A stretch of DNA of 20,260 nt. It comes from Succinatimonas sp. UBA7265. Lineage in GTDB: Bacteria > Pseudomonadota > Gammaproteobacteria > Enterobacterales > Succinivibrionaceae. The notes beneath the pieces were generated by a model, which saw only the letters and a list, made by a program, of their open reading frames with translations, was not told the DNA's origin and did not search any database. The stretch lies in contig DKSD01000066.1 in NCBI GenBank assembly GCA_002473165.1, positions 1 through 20,260 on the forward strand, written 5' to 3'. This document shows positions 1-7,977 of the stretch, one piece after another (position 1 is the first letter of the stretch; each line of letters starts with the position of its first letter). The position numbers and the translations under genes are program-made.

Positions 1-33
1 ATAGTGAATAACCTACAGTCACGTTTTTAAATG

Positions 34-88
34 CGATCGGCGTGCACAGGCCTGTCTTGGCGGTGTTTTGTCGCCGTAACGCCGATCG
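34..88. repeat. 9-bp inverted repeat around the promoter of the first gene
   Basis: CGATCGGCG at 34-42 is matched by its exact reverse complement CGCCGATCG at 80-88. The right arm lies inside the promoter spacer of the downstream gene. It could be a regulatory hairpin, a looping operator or the end of an upstream transcript. No T-tract follows, so a terminator is unlikely. Confidence 0.4.
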
Positions 89-96
89 GCTATCAT
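68..96 (+). promoter_or_regulatory. sigma-70-like promoter of the first nuclease-family gene
   Basis: TTGTCG (68-73) and TATCAT (91-96) are separated by exactly 17 bp and sit about 39 bases before the start codon. The same -10 hexamer and spacing occur before the paralogue at 2063-2091, which supports both calls. The assignment is by consensus match only. Confidence 0.55.
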
Positions 97-134
97 GTCT
101 TTTGAAAAAAAACAATAAATTTAAGGAGCGGCTC

Positions 135-1883
135 ATGGCGCAGGGCGATCTCAGGCTTATCCCGGATCTCGATGATTTTGCAGAGCTCATCAAAGCAGGC
201 GGTTATTACGTCGACAAGACGCCTTACATAAAGGAGATCTTCGAGTTCAACAGCAGAGTGCTCATCATTCGTCCTGACGGCTTTGGCAAGACGCTCACGA
301 TGAGCGCGCTGAGGTATTTCCTTGAGACGGACTATGAACACCCCGGCGACACCTCAAAACAGCGCGAGCTCTTCAAAGGCCTGAAGATCCTCGGTGACCA
401 GGATTTCTGCGAGAAGCACCTGGGACAGCACCCCGTGGTCTTTTTCTCGCCCAGACACGCCGGCGGAGACACCTTTGACCAGGCTTATAAAGGGCTGTGC
501 GAGGACATCAGCAGCCTTTACGGAGAATTCAGCTGGCTGCTTCACAGCGACAGGCTTGATGAGGACGAAAAACGGAACTTCCGCCGCGCAGCCGACGTGA
601 ACAGTCTGCTCAACGGCGGAGCGCTCGGGAGAGAAGATGCGCGCGAATCTTTGCACGATCTGTGCAGGCTTCTCAGCAAGCACTGCCAAAAAGAGGCTGT
701 GCTCATCATCGACGGGCTTGACGATCTTTTGCAGCAGGCCGCGGAACACGGGTATTTTGAGGAGATGAGCGGGATCATCTCTCCGATGCTGAGCCGTTCT
801 TCTTTTTATACCAGCGATTACATGTGCAGAGAAATAATCTCAGGGAGGCTGAGGCCGGCCGGCGGCGATCTTTTCGGCTCCGTGCTTGACCATTTCGCTC
901 CTAATACGACGCTGTGCAGCGATGACGGCCTCTCCGAGGCTTTCGGCTTTACGTACGGAGAGGTTTCGGATCTGCTTGCCTGCTTTGGCCTGGATGAATT
1001 CAGCGGCAAAGTCCTTGAATTCTGCGGCGGGTACCTTGTCGGCTCAAAGCGGATCTGCCGCCCCAAAGATGTGATCTGCTGTGTACGCGGGCTGCTCAAA
1101 TCCCGTGAACCCGGCGCCGCGGCCTTTGATCCTTCCTCATGCCTTGAAGAGCGCGACTGCACCGTCATCGCCAGGTTCCTGCCTGAGATGTGGTGCGATG
1201 ATGCTAAACACTTACAGGAACTGCTCGACGGCGGAACCGCCAAACTCAGAGTTGCCGAGTACCTGAGCCACGGTGTCTTTGATCCGTCAAAGTTCTGGGG
1301 GCTCCTCTTCTACAGAGGCTTCCTGACCGTGGCAAAGCGCTGTCCAAATTACGAGTATGAATTTCGCATCCCCAACGCAGGCGTCCGCAGGTGTTTTGCA
1401 GAAAAACTTAACGCGTACTACAGCAGCGTGACAGGCCCCTTTGCAAATCTGGCAAGGGAGTGCATCGCCGGTCTCGTCTCGGGCGCCCCTGACAAGGCAG
1501 TCGTGGCGCTGCGCCGGATGTTTTGGAATTTTGTGCGCGTAAACGAAAGCGGGGTTAAAACGGCTTACGAAAATTTCTGTCTTGGATTTTTAACCCGGCT
1601 CTTTGATGCCGCAGGACAGGAGATTTGCGAATACCGCTATGATTCAGATAGTAATGTCATAAGCTTCAAATCTGCAGACGGCGCAGCCCGGGTGGCACTG
1701 GTGATCAAATACGCAAACCCTGACGAGAACCGGGGAAAAATCGCAGACGAGGCGGCTGAGCAGTTTGAAAGCCGCCACGGCGCGGCGGCGCTTCAGGCGA
1801 ACCCCGCCGGAAAATGCTTTGTCTGTGCCATCGTCTTTTGCGGCCGCGGTTGCGCCTTCTCGTTAAAGGAAATTAACCCCTGA
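135..1883 (+). CDS. AAA-ATPase-like / PD-(D/E)XK nuclease family protein, degenerate active sites
   Basis: This 582-residue protein belongs to the family with an N-terminal AAA-ATPase-like domain and a C-terminal DUF1703-type PD-(D/E)XK nuclease fold; the cellular role of the family is not established. I chose the ATG at 135 because AAGGAG (123-128) lies 6 nt upstream; an ATG at 42 would overlap the promoter. It aligns nearly end to end with the next gene, but key residues are gone. The P-loop reads RPDGFGKT (46-53) instead of RPRRFGKT. The Walker B region reads IIDGLD (191-196), so the acidic residue after Asp is lost. In the nuclease fold the conserved Asp and Glu are both Val (V508, V523), while K525 and the later AEQ remain. 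The frame is fully open, so it is not a simple pseudogene. It could be a regulatory pseudo-enzyme or an early stage of decay. Confidence 0.85.
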   Translation: MAQGDLRLIPDLDDFAELIKAGGYYVDKTPYIKEIFEFNSRVLIIRPDGFGKTLTMSALRYFLETDYEHPGDTSKQRELFKGLKILGDQDFCEKHLGQHPVVFFSPRHAGGDTFDQAYKGLCEDISSLYGEFSWLLHSDRLDEDEKRNFRRAADVNSLLNGGALGREDARESLHDLCRLLSKHCQKEAVLIIDGLDDLLQQAAEHGYFEEMSGIISPMLSRSSFYTSDYMCREIISGRLRPAGGDLFGSVLDHFAPNTTLCSDDGLSEAFGFTYGEVSDLLACFGLDEFSGKVLEFCGGYLVGSKRICRPKDVICCVRGLLKSREPGAAAFDPSSCLEERDCTVIARFLPEMWCDDAKHLQELLDGGTAKLRVAEYLSHGVFDPSKFWGLLFYRGFLTVAKRCPNYEYEFRIPNAGVRRCFAEKLNAYYSSVTGPFANLARECIAGLVSGAPDKAVVALRRMFWNFVRVNESGVKTAYENFCLGFLTRLFDAAGQEICEYRYDSDSNVISFKSADGAARVALVIKYANPDENRGKIADEAAEQFESRHGAAALQANPAGKCFVCAIVFCGRGCAFSLKEINP

Positions 1884-1893
1884 GTTAATCCTT
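1866..1893 (+). other. hairpin spanning the stop codon of the first gene
   Basis: AAGGA(AA)TTAAC and GTTAATCCTT pair around a CCCTGA loop that contains the stop codon at 1881-1883. There is no T-tract, so this is a possible 3'-end stabiliser rather than a clear intrinsic terminator. Confidence 0.35.
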
Positions 1894-1921
1894 CAGAGCA
1901 ATCCTGTGGACAAAACACTGC

Positions 1922-1938
1922 CAGGCTTTCGAAGCCTG
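1922..1938. other. short perfect hairpin in the gap between paralogues
   Basis: CAGGCTT and AAGCCTG surround a three-base TCG centre. No T-run follows on either side. The rest of the 246-base gap (1884-2129) holds the promoter of the next gene and nothing else I can support. Confidence 0.3.
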
Positions 1939-2062
1939 CCGGATTGACAAATGCAAGAATCCGCCCGGCTGCTTTCTCTCATCGCATCCAATGAATCGTT
2001 AAACCATGCTTCTAATCGCGGCCGGTGAGCCCGCAATTGCATTCGTGCCATTGCGCGAATTT

Positions 2063-2091
2063 TTGCTAAAACAGCCGGCATCAACTATCAT
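2063..2091 (+). promoter_or_regulatory. sigma-70-like promoter of the second nuclease-family gene
   Basis: TTGCTA (2063-2068), a 17-bp spacer and TATCAT (2086-2091) lie about 38 bases before the ATG at 2130. It has the same architecture as the promoter at 68-96, so the two paralogues are probably transcribed independently. Confidence 0.6.
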
Positions 2092-2129
2092 CAGCATTGA
2101 AAGAAAAAGATTTTTAGAGGGTTAACGCC

Positions 2130-3899
2130 ATGACAGCGGAAAAGCCTGCGCTCAGGGTCAAATCGGGAACCGAGGATTTTGCCAAGTACATTAAATACGG
2201 TTATTACTACGTCGACAAGACGCAGTACCTAAGGCCGATCTTTGACGCTGACGACCGCCTGCTGATCCTCCGCCCCAGGCGTTTTGGCAAAACGCTGACG
2301 ATGAGCACGCTCAAGTATTTTCTTGAGATGGACTATGAAAATCCTGATGACACCTCAAAGCAGCGTGAACTCTTTAAAGGCCTTAAGGTAAGCGAGGATC
2401 AGGAATTCTGTGAGGCGAACCTGGGGCGGCACCCTGTGGTCTTCGTCTCGCTCAAAGACGCAGGGCAAGAGACATTTCAAAGTTCCCTCGGCGCGCTTGC
2501 CGAAACGCTTGCCGAGCTTGCCGTCGGTTTTGACTGGCTTACCCGAAGCGACGCAGTCAGCGCCAAAGACAAAAAGGCTCTTGAACGGCTTCAGGATCCG
2601 GATTTCCTGTGCAGCGGCACCGATACGGCAAATCGCACGCTGCAGCATTCGCTTACGACACTGTGCCGCGCGCTGCACCGTCACTTCGGCAGACAGGCGG
2701 TGATCCTGATTGACGAGTACGATGTGCCTTTGCAGAAAGCCGCCATGAACGATTTTTACAACGACATGATTCGGATCATCAGGCCGCTGTTCAGCGTGCT
2801 CCTCAAGACCAATCCTGACGTTTCAAAGGGCATACTCACAGGCTGCCTGAAGGCGACGAAAGAAGGGATTTTTACCGGGCTTAACAATTACACGGTCAAC
2901 TCGGTGCTCACCCAAAACAGAAACCTGTGCACGGCCTTAGGTTTCACCCCTGATGAGGTGATGGAAATGCTCTCGTGCTTTGGCCTTGAAAAACAGTATG
3001 ACAAAGCCAGGGAATACTACGACGGCTATTCCGTGTACGGCCGTGATCTCTTCTGCCCCTGGGACGTGACGTCCTACATCAGCTCGCTTCTTGCAAGCGA
3101 TGATCCCGGTAAAATTAAACCTGAGGCATTTTGGAACAACACAAGCGACAACCGCATCATCACGCAGTACATGCCAAACCTCAGTGCCGATGACGCCCAA
3201 AAGCTCCAGGATCTCGTCGACGGCAGGAGCATAAAAGTGGCGATCGACGAGGGCATGAACTACGGAACTTTGAATCTCAGCGAATCAAGCCAGTTCTGGA
3301 ACATCCTCGTCTACACCGGCTACCTGACCCTGGCAAAGCGCGGGACGGATGACGTGCACGAATTCCGCATCCCCAATGCCGAGGTGCGCAAGTGCTTTGA
3401 GAAAAACATCAAAGCCTACTACGATGACAAACAGAGTCCTTACGGCGCTGCGACGGCAAAAATGATCTCCGCGCTGCTCTCAGGCGACGCCGAAACCGCA
3501 AACGCCGAGCTTGACATGCTGCTGCGCGGCTTTGTCTCAGTAAGGGACAGCGCAACCCGCGCCCCTAAGGAAAACTTCTACCAGGGCTTTATAAACGGCC
3601 TGTTTGCCGCCGCAGACGAGAACCTGGTCTTTGAATACCGTTCAAACCGCGAGAGCGGCGACGGCTACGCCGATGCCCTGTTTAAATCAAAAAACCGGCA
3701 TATCGGCGTAGTGCTCGAACTTAAGGCCGTCAGCGGTTCTGAATCTTTGGAAAAGGCCGCCGATCTGGCGGCAGAACAGATTGAGCAAAAAAATTACATC
3801 GCGGCGCTGAAAAATCCCGCCACACACAAGTTATACGGCTACGGCATCGCTTTCCGCGGCAGGGAGTGCGTGATCTCGTTTAAGGAAATTAAGGCTTAG
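2130..3899 (+). CDS. AAA-ATPase-like / PD-(D/E)XK nuclease family protein, intact motifs
   Basis: This 589-residue protein is a canonical member of the AAA-ATPase-like plus PD-(D/E)XK (DUF1703-type) family, which is often present in many copies in gut bacteria and whose function is unresolved. The opening block around YYVDKT (26-31) is typical. The P-loop is RPRRFGKT (48-55) and Walker B is ILIDEYD (192-198). LTGCLKATKEGIFTGLNN (236-253) is the conserved segment after Walker B. The C-terminal nuclease keeps D515, E530 and K532 (ADALF...LELK), then AEQI (548-551). The ATG at 2130 follows the purine-rich AGAGGG. It is a tandem paralogue of the upstream gene and keeps catalytic residues that gene has lost. 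No signal peptide or membrane segment is visible, so it is expected to be cytoplasmic. Confidence 0.9.
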   Translation: MTAEKPALRVKSGTEDFAKYIKYGYYYVDKTQYLRPIFDADDRLLILRPRRFGKTLTMSTLKYFLEMDYENPDDTSKQRELFKGLKVSEDQEFCEANLGRHPVVFVSLKDAGQETFQSSLGALAETLAELAVGFDWLTRSDAVSAKDKKALERLQDPDFLCSGTDTANRTLQHSLTTLCRALHRHFGRQAVILIDEYDVPLQKAAMNDFYNDMIRIIRPLFSVLLKTNPDVSKGILTGCLKATKEGIFTGLNNYTVNSVLTQNRNLCTALGFTPDEVMEMLSCFGLEKQYDKAREYYDGYSVYGRDLFCPWDVTSYISSLLASDDPGKIKPEAFWNNTSDNRIITQYMPNLSADDAQKLQDLVDGRSIKVAIDEGMNYGTLNLSESSQFWNILVYTGYLTLAKRGTDDVHEFRIPNAEVRKCFEKNIKAYYDDKQSPYGAATAKMISALLSGDAETANAELDMLLRGFVSVRDSATRAPKENFYQGFINGLFAAADENLVFEYRSNRESGDGYADALFKSKNRHIGVVLELKAVSGSESLEKAADLAAEQIEQKNYIAALKNPATHKLYGYGIAFRGRECVISFKEIKA

Positions 3900-3995
3900 C
3901 TCACAGGTGCGGCCAGCGGCAGGCTTTTAACGCCTGACTGCGAAGTCGCGCCGGCGCTATGGCGAGAGCAGAGTTTCCGGAAATCCTGAAAATTC

Positions 3996-4028
3996 GGTTA
4001 AATCGCGGTTAAATCTGCTGGGTTAAAT
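3996..4028 (+). repeat. three direct repeats of GGTTAAAT
   Basis: GGTTAAAT occurs at 3996-4003, 4007-4014 and 4021-4028, with spacings of 11 and 14 bp. It lies 95-130 bases upstream of the phosphate transporter gene, just ahead of an AT-rich stretch and a TATCAT -10-like hexamer at about 4085. It is an operator-like arrangement with no regulator I can name, and it does not resemble the PhoB box core CTGTCAT. The remainder of the 224-base gap shows nothing else clear. Confidence 0.45.
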
Positions 4029-4123
4029 TGTTAATTGAATGATTATCAATAAGTTAATCTGAACAGCCATTTCGATGCCCCCTGTATCATGGGCTCAAGT
4101 CTGGCAAACGGAAAAACTTATCC

Positions 4124-6532
4124 ATGGGATCACTCTTACTGCTGCTCGTCGCGGCGCTGCTGGTGTTCGCAGCGCTCGATCTGTTCGTCGGCGTCTCCAA
4201 TGATGCCTGCAACTTCTTAAATTCAGCCGTGGGCGCACGCGTCGCTCCCTTTGGCGTGATCGTGCTCGTGGCCTCGGCCGGCGTGCTCATCGGCGCCACT
4301 TCGTCATCGGGCATGATGGAGATCGCCCGCAGCGGGATGTTCCGCCCCGAGAAATTCTCGCTTTTGGAGATCATGGCGATCTTCTCGGCCGTGATGATCG
4401 CCGACGTGCTGCTGCTCAATATCTTCAACTCGCTGGGCCTGCCGACCTCAACCACGGTGTCCATCATCTTTGAGCTTTTGGGCGCGGCCGTGTGCGCGGG
4501 GCTATTTAGCATCGCGCGCAGCGGCTTAGGCTATGACGAGCTTGGGGATTACCTGAAACTGGGCAGGACCGCGACCATAGTCTCGGGCATCCTGCTTTCC
4601 GTCGTCATCGCCTTTACCGCCGGCATGTGCGTGCAGTTCTTCTGCCGCCTGCTGTTCTCGTTCCGCTTTGAGCGCAGCGTGAAATACTTAGGCGGGATCT
4701 TCTGCGGCCTGTCTATGTCCTGCATCGCCTATTTCATGTTCATCAAAGGCGCGCACGGCGCGTCTTTCATGACGAAGGAAAATCTTGACTGGATCGACTC
4801 GCACATGCACGAGATCCTGTGGGGCTTTTTCATCGTGTTCGCGGTGATCGGGCAGGCTATGGTATGGCTGCGCCGCGACGTGTTCAAACTCATCGTGCTC
4901 TCAGGCACGTTCGCCCTGGCCTTCGCTTTTGCCGGCAACGATCTCGTGAACTTCGTCGGCGTGCCGCTGGCCGCCTTGGACGGTTATCATATCTGGGAGG
5001 GCGAGGGTTTTGCCGATCCGGCGCTCTTCATGCTGGACGGCCTCAATCAGAGTGACCGCGCGGCCACGTTCTGGCTGCTGCTCTCCGGCCTCATCATGTG
5101 CCTGACGCTCTTTGTGTCGAAGAAAGCCCGCCAGGTCGTGCAGACGACAGTCAACCTTTCCTCATCATCGTCAGGCCAGCATGAGCAGTTTGGCGCGACC
5201 CGCGCCGGCCGGATGATCACCCGCTTTGGCTTGGCGGTGTCGCGCGCGGTTTACACCGGCACGCCTTCTGCCTGCAAGCGCCTCATCGGCAGCCGCTATA
5301 CAGAGGCTGAGCCTGCGGGCGATCGCGCGCCCGTGGCTTTTGACGTCGTGCGCGCCAGCGTCAACCTCGTCGTGGCCTCGGCCCTGATCTCGATGGCGAC
5401 TTCCATGAAGCTGCCGCTCTCCACGACTTATGTGACGTTCATGGTGGCCATGGGCACGTCGTTTGCCGACGGCGCGTGGGACCGCGAAAGCGCGGTCTAC
5501 CGCATCTCCGGCGTGCTCACGGTGATCGCAGGCTGGTTCGTCACCGGTTTCTGCGCGTTCATGATGGCGTTTTTGGTATGCGCTCTGATCATGTGGACGC
5601 ACGGCGCGGCGCTCTTCGTGCTGATCCCGCTCGTGCTCGGGCTCATCGTCTGGTCGAACTTCCTGCGCAAACAGCCTGAGAACCTCGCGCAGATCATGCA
5701 GCGCGCCCGCTCTGACAGCGAGATCTTAAAGGCGGTGACCAAGGCGGTGCCGGCGTACTTTGACCAGGAGCTTGACTGCATCCGCCGCACCTACACCGAT
5801 TTCTTCAGCGACGACGAGCGCGCGTTAAAGCGCACGCTGCACAAGGCCTCGAATATCGAGGAGGCCGTGTCGGAAAACCGCAGCGCCTACTATGACATGT
5901 CGCTGTACGGCGAGGATGAGGGGATCTTCTCGCAAAGCAAACCGAACACCGCCACGGTGGACGGCAAGTTCTTCTTCTACCAGGTCTTCACGAACATGAA
6001 CGAGGCGGCCTCAAGCGTGCGCGGCTTCCTCACCATGGCCCTGGAGCATGTGGCAAACCGCCACGCGATCTTCAAAGGGGAGCTGCAGCAGTCGCTCTCC
6101 GATCTTATCTTGCGCTTAGACCGCATCCGCACGGCGCTGCACACCTTAAGCGAGGATCCGCAGGAGGCGAACGTCCAGGAGCTCATGCACAAGACCCGCA
6201 AATTCAACAGCGCGATCGACCGCTGCCAGAAAGAGCTCGTGTCCGTGATCGCCCAAAGCCGCCTGCCGATGCACGCCTCGGAGATCTATCTGCACTGGCT
6301 CTCCGGCATGCGCGATGTTGTAAACCGCTACGGTTCAATCGGCATGCAGGTGCACGCCTTAAAGAATCTGGCAGAGCCGGCAGCGCCCGCAGCGGCTGAG
6401 GCCGAGGCCAGCGGGGAAAAGGCGCAGCAATCTGGTGAGGAAATCAGGCCCGTGGTCCTGCCTGAGGCGCCCTCAGCGGATCCCGCGGCGGAGGTTCCGT
6501 CCCAGGCAGGAAACCCCTCACAGGGAGCTTAA
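4124..6532 (+). CDS. Pit-family inorganic phosphate transporter with PhoU-like cytoplasmic tail
   Basis: This 802-residue inner-membrane protein is a PHO4/Pit-type phosphate permease, normally a proton-coupled (metal-)phosphate symporter. The duplicated Pit signature is visible. The first half has GVSNDACNFLNS (23-34) and GLPTSTT (105-111). The second half has AGNDLVNFVGVP (270-281) and LPLSTTYVTF (430-439). About ten hydrophobic segments span 1-510. Residues from about 515 to 750 are charged and helical, like the PhoU/DUF47 domain fused to long Pit proteins, and the last 50 residues are an Ala/Pro/Glu-rich tail. E. coli PitA, near 500 residues, lacks this extension. The start at 4124 gives an immediate first membrane helix; the ribosome site is weak. 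The stop overlaps the end of the convergent regulator gene by 15 bases. Phosphate specificity is inferred from the family. Confidence 0.9.
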   Translation: MGSLLLLLVAALLVFAALDLFVGVSNDACNFLNSAVGARVAPFGVIVLVASAGVLIGATSSSGMMEIARSGMFRPEKFSLLEIMAIFSAVMIADVLLLNIFNSLGLPTSTTVSIIFELLGAAVCAGLFSIARSGLGYDELGDYLKLGRTATIVSGILLSVVIAFTAGMCVQFFCRLLFSFRFERSVKYLGGIFCGLSMSCIAYFMFIKGAHGASFMTKENLDWIDSHMHEILWGFFIVFAVIGQAMVWLRRDVFKLIVLSGTFALAFAFAGNDLVNFVGVPLAALDGYHIWEGEGFADPALFMLDGLNQSDRAATFWLLLSGLIMCLTLFVSKKARQVVQTTVNLSSSSSGQHEQFGATRAGRMITRFGLAVSRAVYTGTPSACKRLIGSRYTEAEPAGDRAPVAFDVVRASVNLVVASALISMATSMKLPLSTTYVTFMVAMGTSFADGAWDRESAVYRISGVLTVIAGWFVTGFCAFMMAFLVCALIMWTHGAALFVLIPLVLGLIVWSNFLRKQPENLAQIMQRARSDSEILKAVTKAVPAYFDQELDCIRRTYTDFFSDDERALKRTLHKASNIEEAVSENRSAYYDMSLYGEDEGIFSQSKPNTATVDGKFFFYQVFTNMNEAASSVRGFLTMALEHVANRHAIFKGELQQSLSDLILRLDRIRTALHTLSEDPQEANVQELMHKTRKFNSAIDRCQKELVSVIAQSRLPMHASEIYLHWLSGMRDVVNRYGSIGMQVHALKNLAEPAAPAAAEAEASGEKAQQSGEEIRPVVLPEAPSADPAAEVPSQAGNPSQGA

Positions 6533-7555
6533 AGCCTCGCTGAGCGCCTGTTGCTCTTTTTCTGTGGCGCTGCCGCCTTTTCTTAAGGTGCAGCGCCATT
6601 TTTTTATCTCAGGCTCGCTCTTTCCTGAGGCGAGGTTTTCAAAAAGCCGCTGACAGGCGGCCTCGGCGATCTCGCGGCGCGGGGTTTTGATCGAGACGAG
6701 GCTCGGCATGGCCGCATCGCAGAAATTCAGCCCGTTGCAGCCGATGACGGAGAGCGTTTCGGGCACGCTGATCTCAAGGCTCTGGCAGGCAATCAGCGCG
6801 CCCAAGGCCACATCGTCGTTCGTGCAGAGCACGCAGTCAGGCAGCGGGCCTTTGGAGGCCACCTCGAGCATGAGATCGCGCCCGACGGTGAAATTGGAGC
6901 GGCGCCTCGTATCTAAGCTTCGCGGCTTAAGCCCCGCCTCTTTCATGGCCGTCTCATAGCCGCGCTGGCGCAGCAGCGTGCGCGGATCAAGCTGGGCGCC
7001 TAAATAGACGATGCGTTTGCGTCCGCAGCCGATGAGCGTTTTCGTCATACGCAAAAACAGCGCCTCGTAATCTATGCCGTAGCTGATGCCCAAAGGCATG
7101 GAGGTTACCGAGAGGAGCTCGGCGACCGGGATGGCGGCTGACTTGAGGCGGCGGCGCGTGAGCTCCGTGTGCTCGGCTCCGCAGAGGATCACGGCATCGG
7201 CGCGGTAGGAGAGCAGGGCGGCGACATGCGCCTCCTCAGCCTGGGGATCGTAGCCTGAGTGCATGAGCAAAAGCGAGGCGCCGTGGGCGCGCGCGGCTTC
7301 GTCTGCCGCGTCGATGATGTCGGAGAACACGCCGTTTGAGAATGAGGGCACGATGAGCCCCACGGTGCCGGAGCGGGATTTTGACATCATGGAGGGCAGG
7401 CGGCTGGGGATAAAGCCGGTCTTTTCCACGGCTGCGGCGATGCGCTCGCGCGTGGCGGGCGCGACGCTTTTAGGGGTGTGGAAATAGCGCGACACCGTCA
7501 TGCGGGTGACGCCGGCCATTTGGGCGATCTCGGAGAGCCCGATCCTCTTTTTCAT
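6518..7555 (-). CDS. gntR: LacI-family gluconate regulator, GntR type
   Basis: This 345-residue repressor has an N-terminal LacI-type helix-turn-helix (LSEIAQMAGVTRMTVSRYF, 7-25) followed by a periplasmic-binding-protein-like effector domain (about 60-330). It resembles E. coli GntR over its length from what I recall, for example KTGFIPSR, RKRIVYLGAQLDPRT and CTNDDVALGA. GntR represses gluconate uptake and phosphorylation genes and releases DNA on binding gluconate. Two matches to the GntR operator, one before this gene and one before gntK, support the assignment. The gene is 2.5 kb downstream of edd on the same strand with the chemotaxis gene between, so it is a separate transcript and probably autoregulated. 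Its 3' end overlaps the phosphate transporter stop and carries that gene's terminator hairpin in its coding sequence. Confidence 0.85.
   Translation of the reverse strand: MKKRIGLSEIAQMAGVTRMTVSRYFHTPKSVAPATRERIAAAVEKTGFIPSRLPSMMSKSRSGTVGLIVPSFSNGVFSDIIDAADEAARAHGASLLLMHSGYDPQAEEAHVAALLSYRADAVILCGAEHTELTRRRLKSAAIPVAELLSVTSMPLGISYGIDYEALFLRMTKTLIGCGRKRIVYLGAQLDPRTLLRQRGYETAMKEAGLKPRSLDTRRRSNFTVGRDLMLEVASKGPLPDCVLCTNDDVALGALIACQSLEISVPETLSVIGCNGLNFCDAAMPSLVSIKTPRREIAEAACQRLFENLASGKSEPEIKKWRCTLRKGGSATEKEQQALSEALSSL
6566..6605 (+). terminator. intrinsic terminator of the phosphate transporter, inside gntR
   Basis: GGCGCTGC (6566-6573) and GCAGCGCC (6590-6597) form an 8-bp stem, extended inside by CCTT/AAGG, and are followed by A and seven T (6598-6605). 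It lies 34 bases after the transporter stop codon and within the coding region of the convergent gntR. On the gntR strand the hairpin has no T-tract after it, so it should act only on + strand transcripts. Confidence 0.8.
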
Positions 7556-7612
7556 GGTAATTCAGCCTAATGCCGCGCCGCGGCGTTCAGGGTGGGTGGT
7601 GTCTGTATGATT

Positions 7613-7628
7613 ATGTTACCCGTATCAT
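7613..7628. promoter_or_regulatory. GntR-type operator upstream of gntR
   Basis: ATGTTACCCGTATCAT fits the E. coli GntR pattern ATGTTA-N4-TAACAT (recalled) with one mismatch in the right half. It lies 58-73 bases upstream of the gntR start, consistent with autoregulation. An overlapping inverted repeat, ACCCGT/ACGGGT, spans 7618-7635. Confidence 0.7.
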
Positions 7629-7882
7629 AACGGGTTGCGCCAGGACAAAGGTCACGCTTTGCAGAACGGATCGGCTTTAGCGGGATCGCTTATGCATTTT
7701 TTTTGCCAAAAATTTGCGAATAGCTGTACAGAATTGATTTATAACCGCCATTCCAGCCGAATAAACGTGATGCAAAGCAATTTTTTGAGCGCCTGGCGGT
7801 TTTTTTCGTAAAATTTGAGTAATGATCTGTTTATACAGCCTTTGTTTTAGCATAAGCAGCTTTGGTGTGCGCGGAAAAACGC

Positions 7883-7908
7883 CGCTTTTAAAGCGATTTA
7901 AGCTTAAA
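7883..7908. other. two adjacent palindromes upstream of the chemotaxis gene
   Basis: CGCTTTTAAAGCG (7883-7895) is followed one base later by the perfect palindrome TTTAAGCTTAAA (7897-7908), 70-95 bases before the chemotaxis start. They could bind a regulator or be chance AT-rich dyads. The rest of the 422-base gap 7556-7977 contains the gntR operator and AT-rich sequence; I see no gene and no clear sigma-28 promoter. Confidence 0.35.
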
Positions 7909-7977
7909 ACAGCCGGGGCAGGCCTGTAGAGTACAGCATAATATTGATTTTTGACTGCATGCGGGCAGGAGAACTTT

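Noticed and set aside
42..134. Upstream ATG at 42 as the start of the first nuclease-family protein
   Set aside because: It would place the promoter hexamers inside the gene, has no ribosome site, and adds residues not seen in the paralogue.
3918..3940. Terminator after the second nuclease-family gene
   Set aside because: AGGC/GCCT is a four-base stem with no T-tract on the 3' side.
4036..4052. Fur box upstream of the phosphate transporter
   Set aside because: The right half ATTATCA fits but the left half matches only about 3 of 7 positions, so it is too weak to call.
5171..5602. A 143-codon antisense frame inside the phosphate transporter
   Set aside because: Arg/His/Ala-rich shadow of membrane-protein codons; no start signal.
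7790..7812. Terminator at the T-run in the gntR-chemoreceptor gap
   Set aside because: The only adjacent dyad (CGCC/GGCG) leaves a one-base loop, so no stable hairpin can form.
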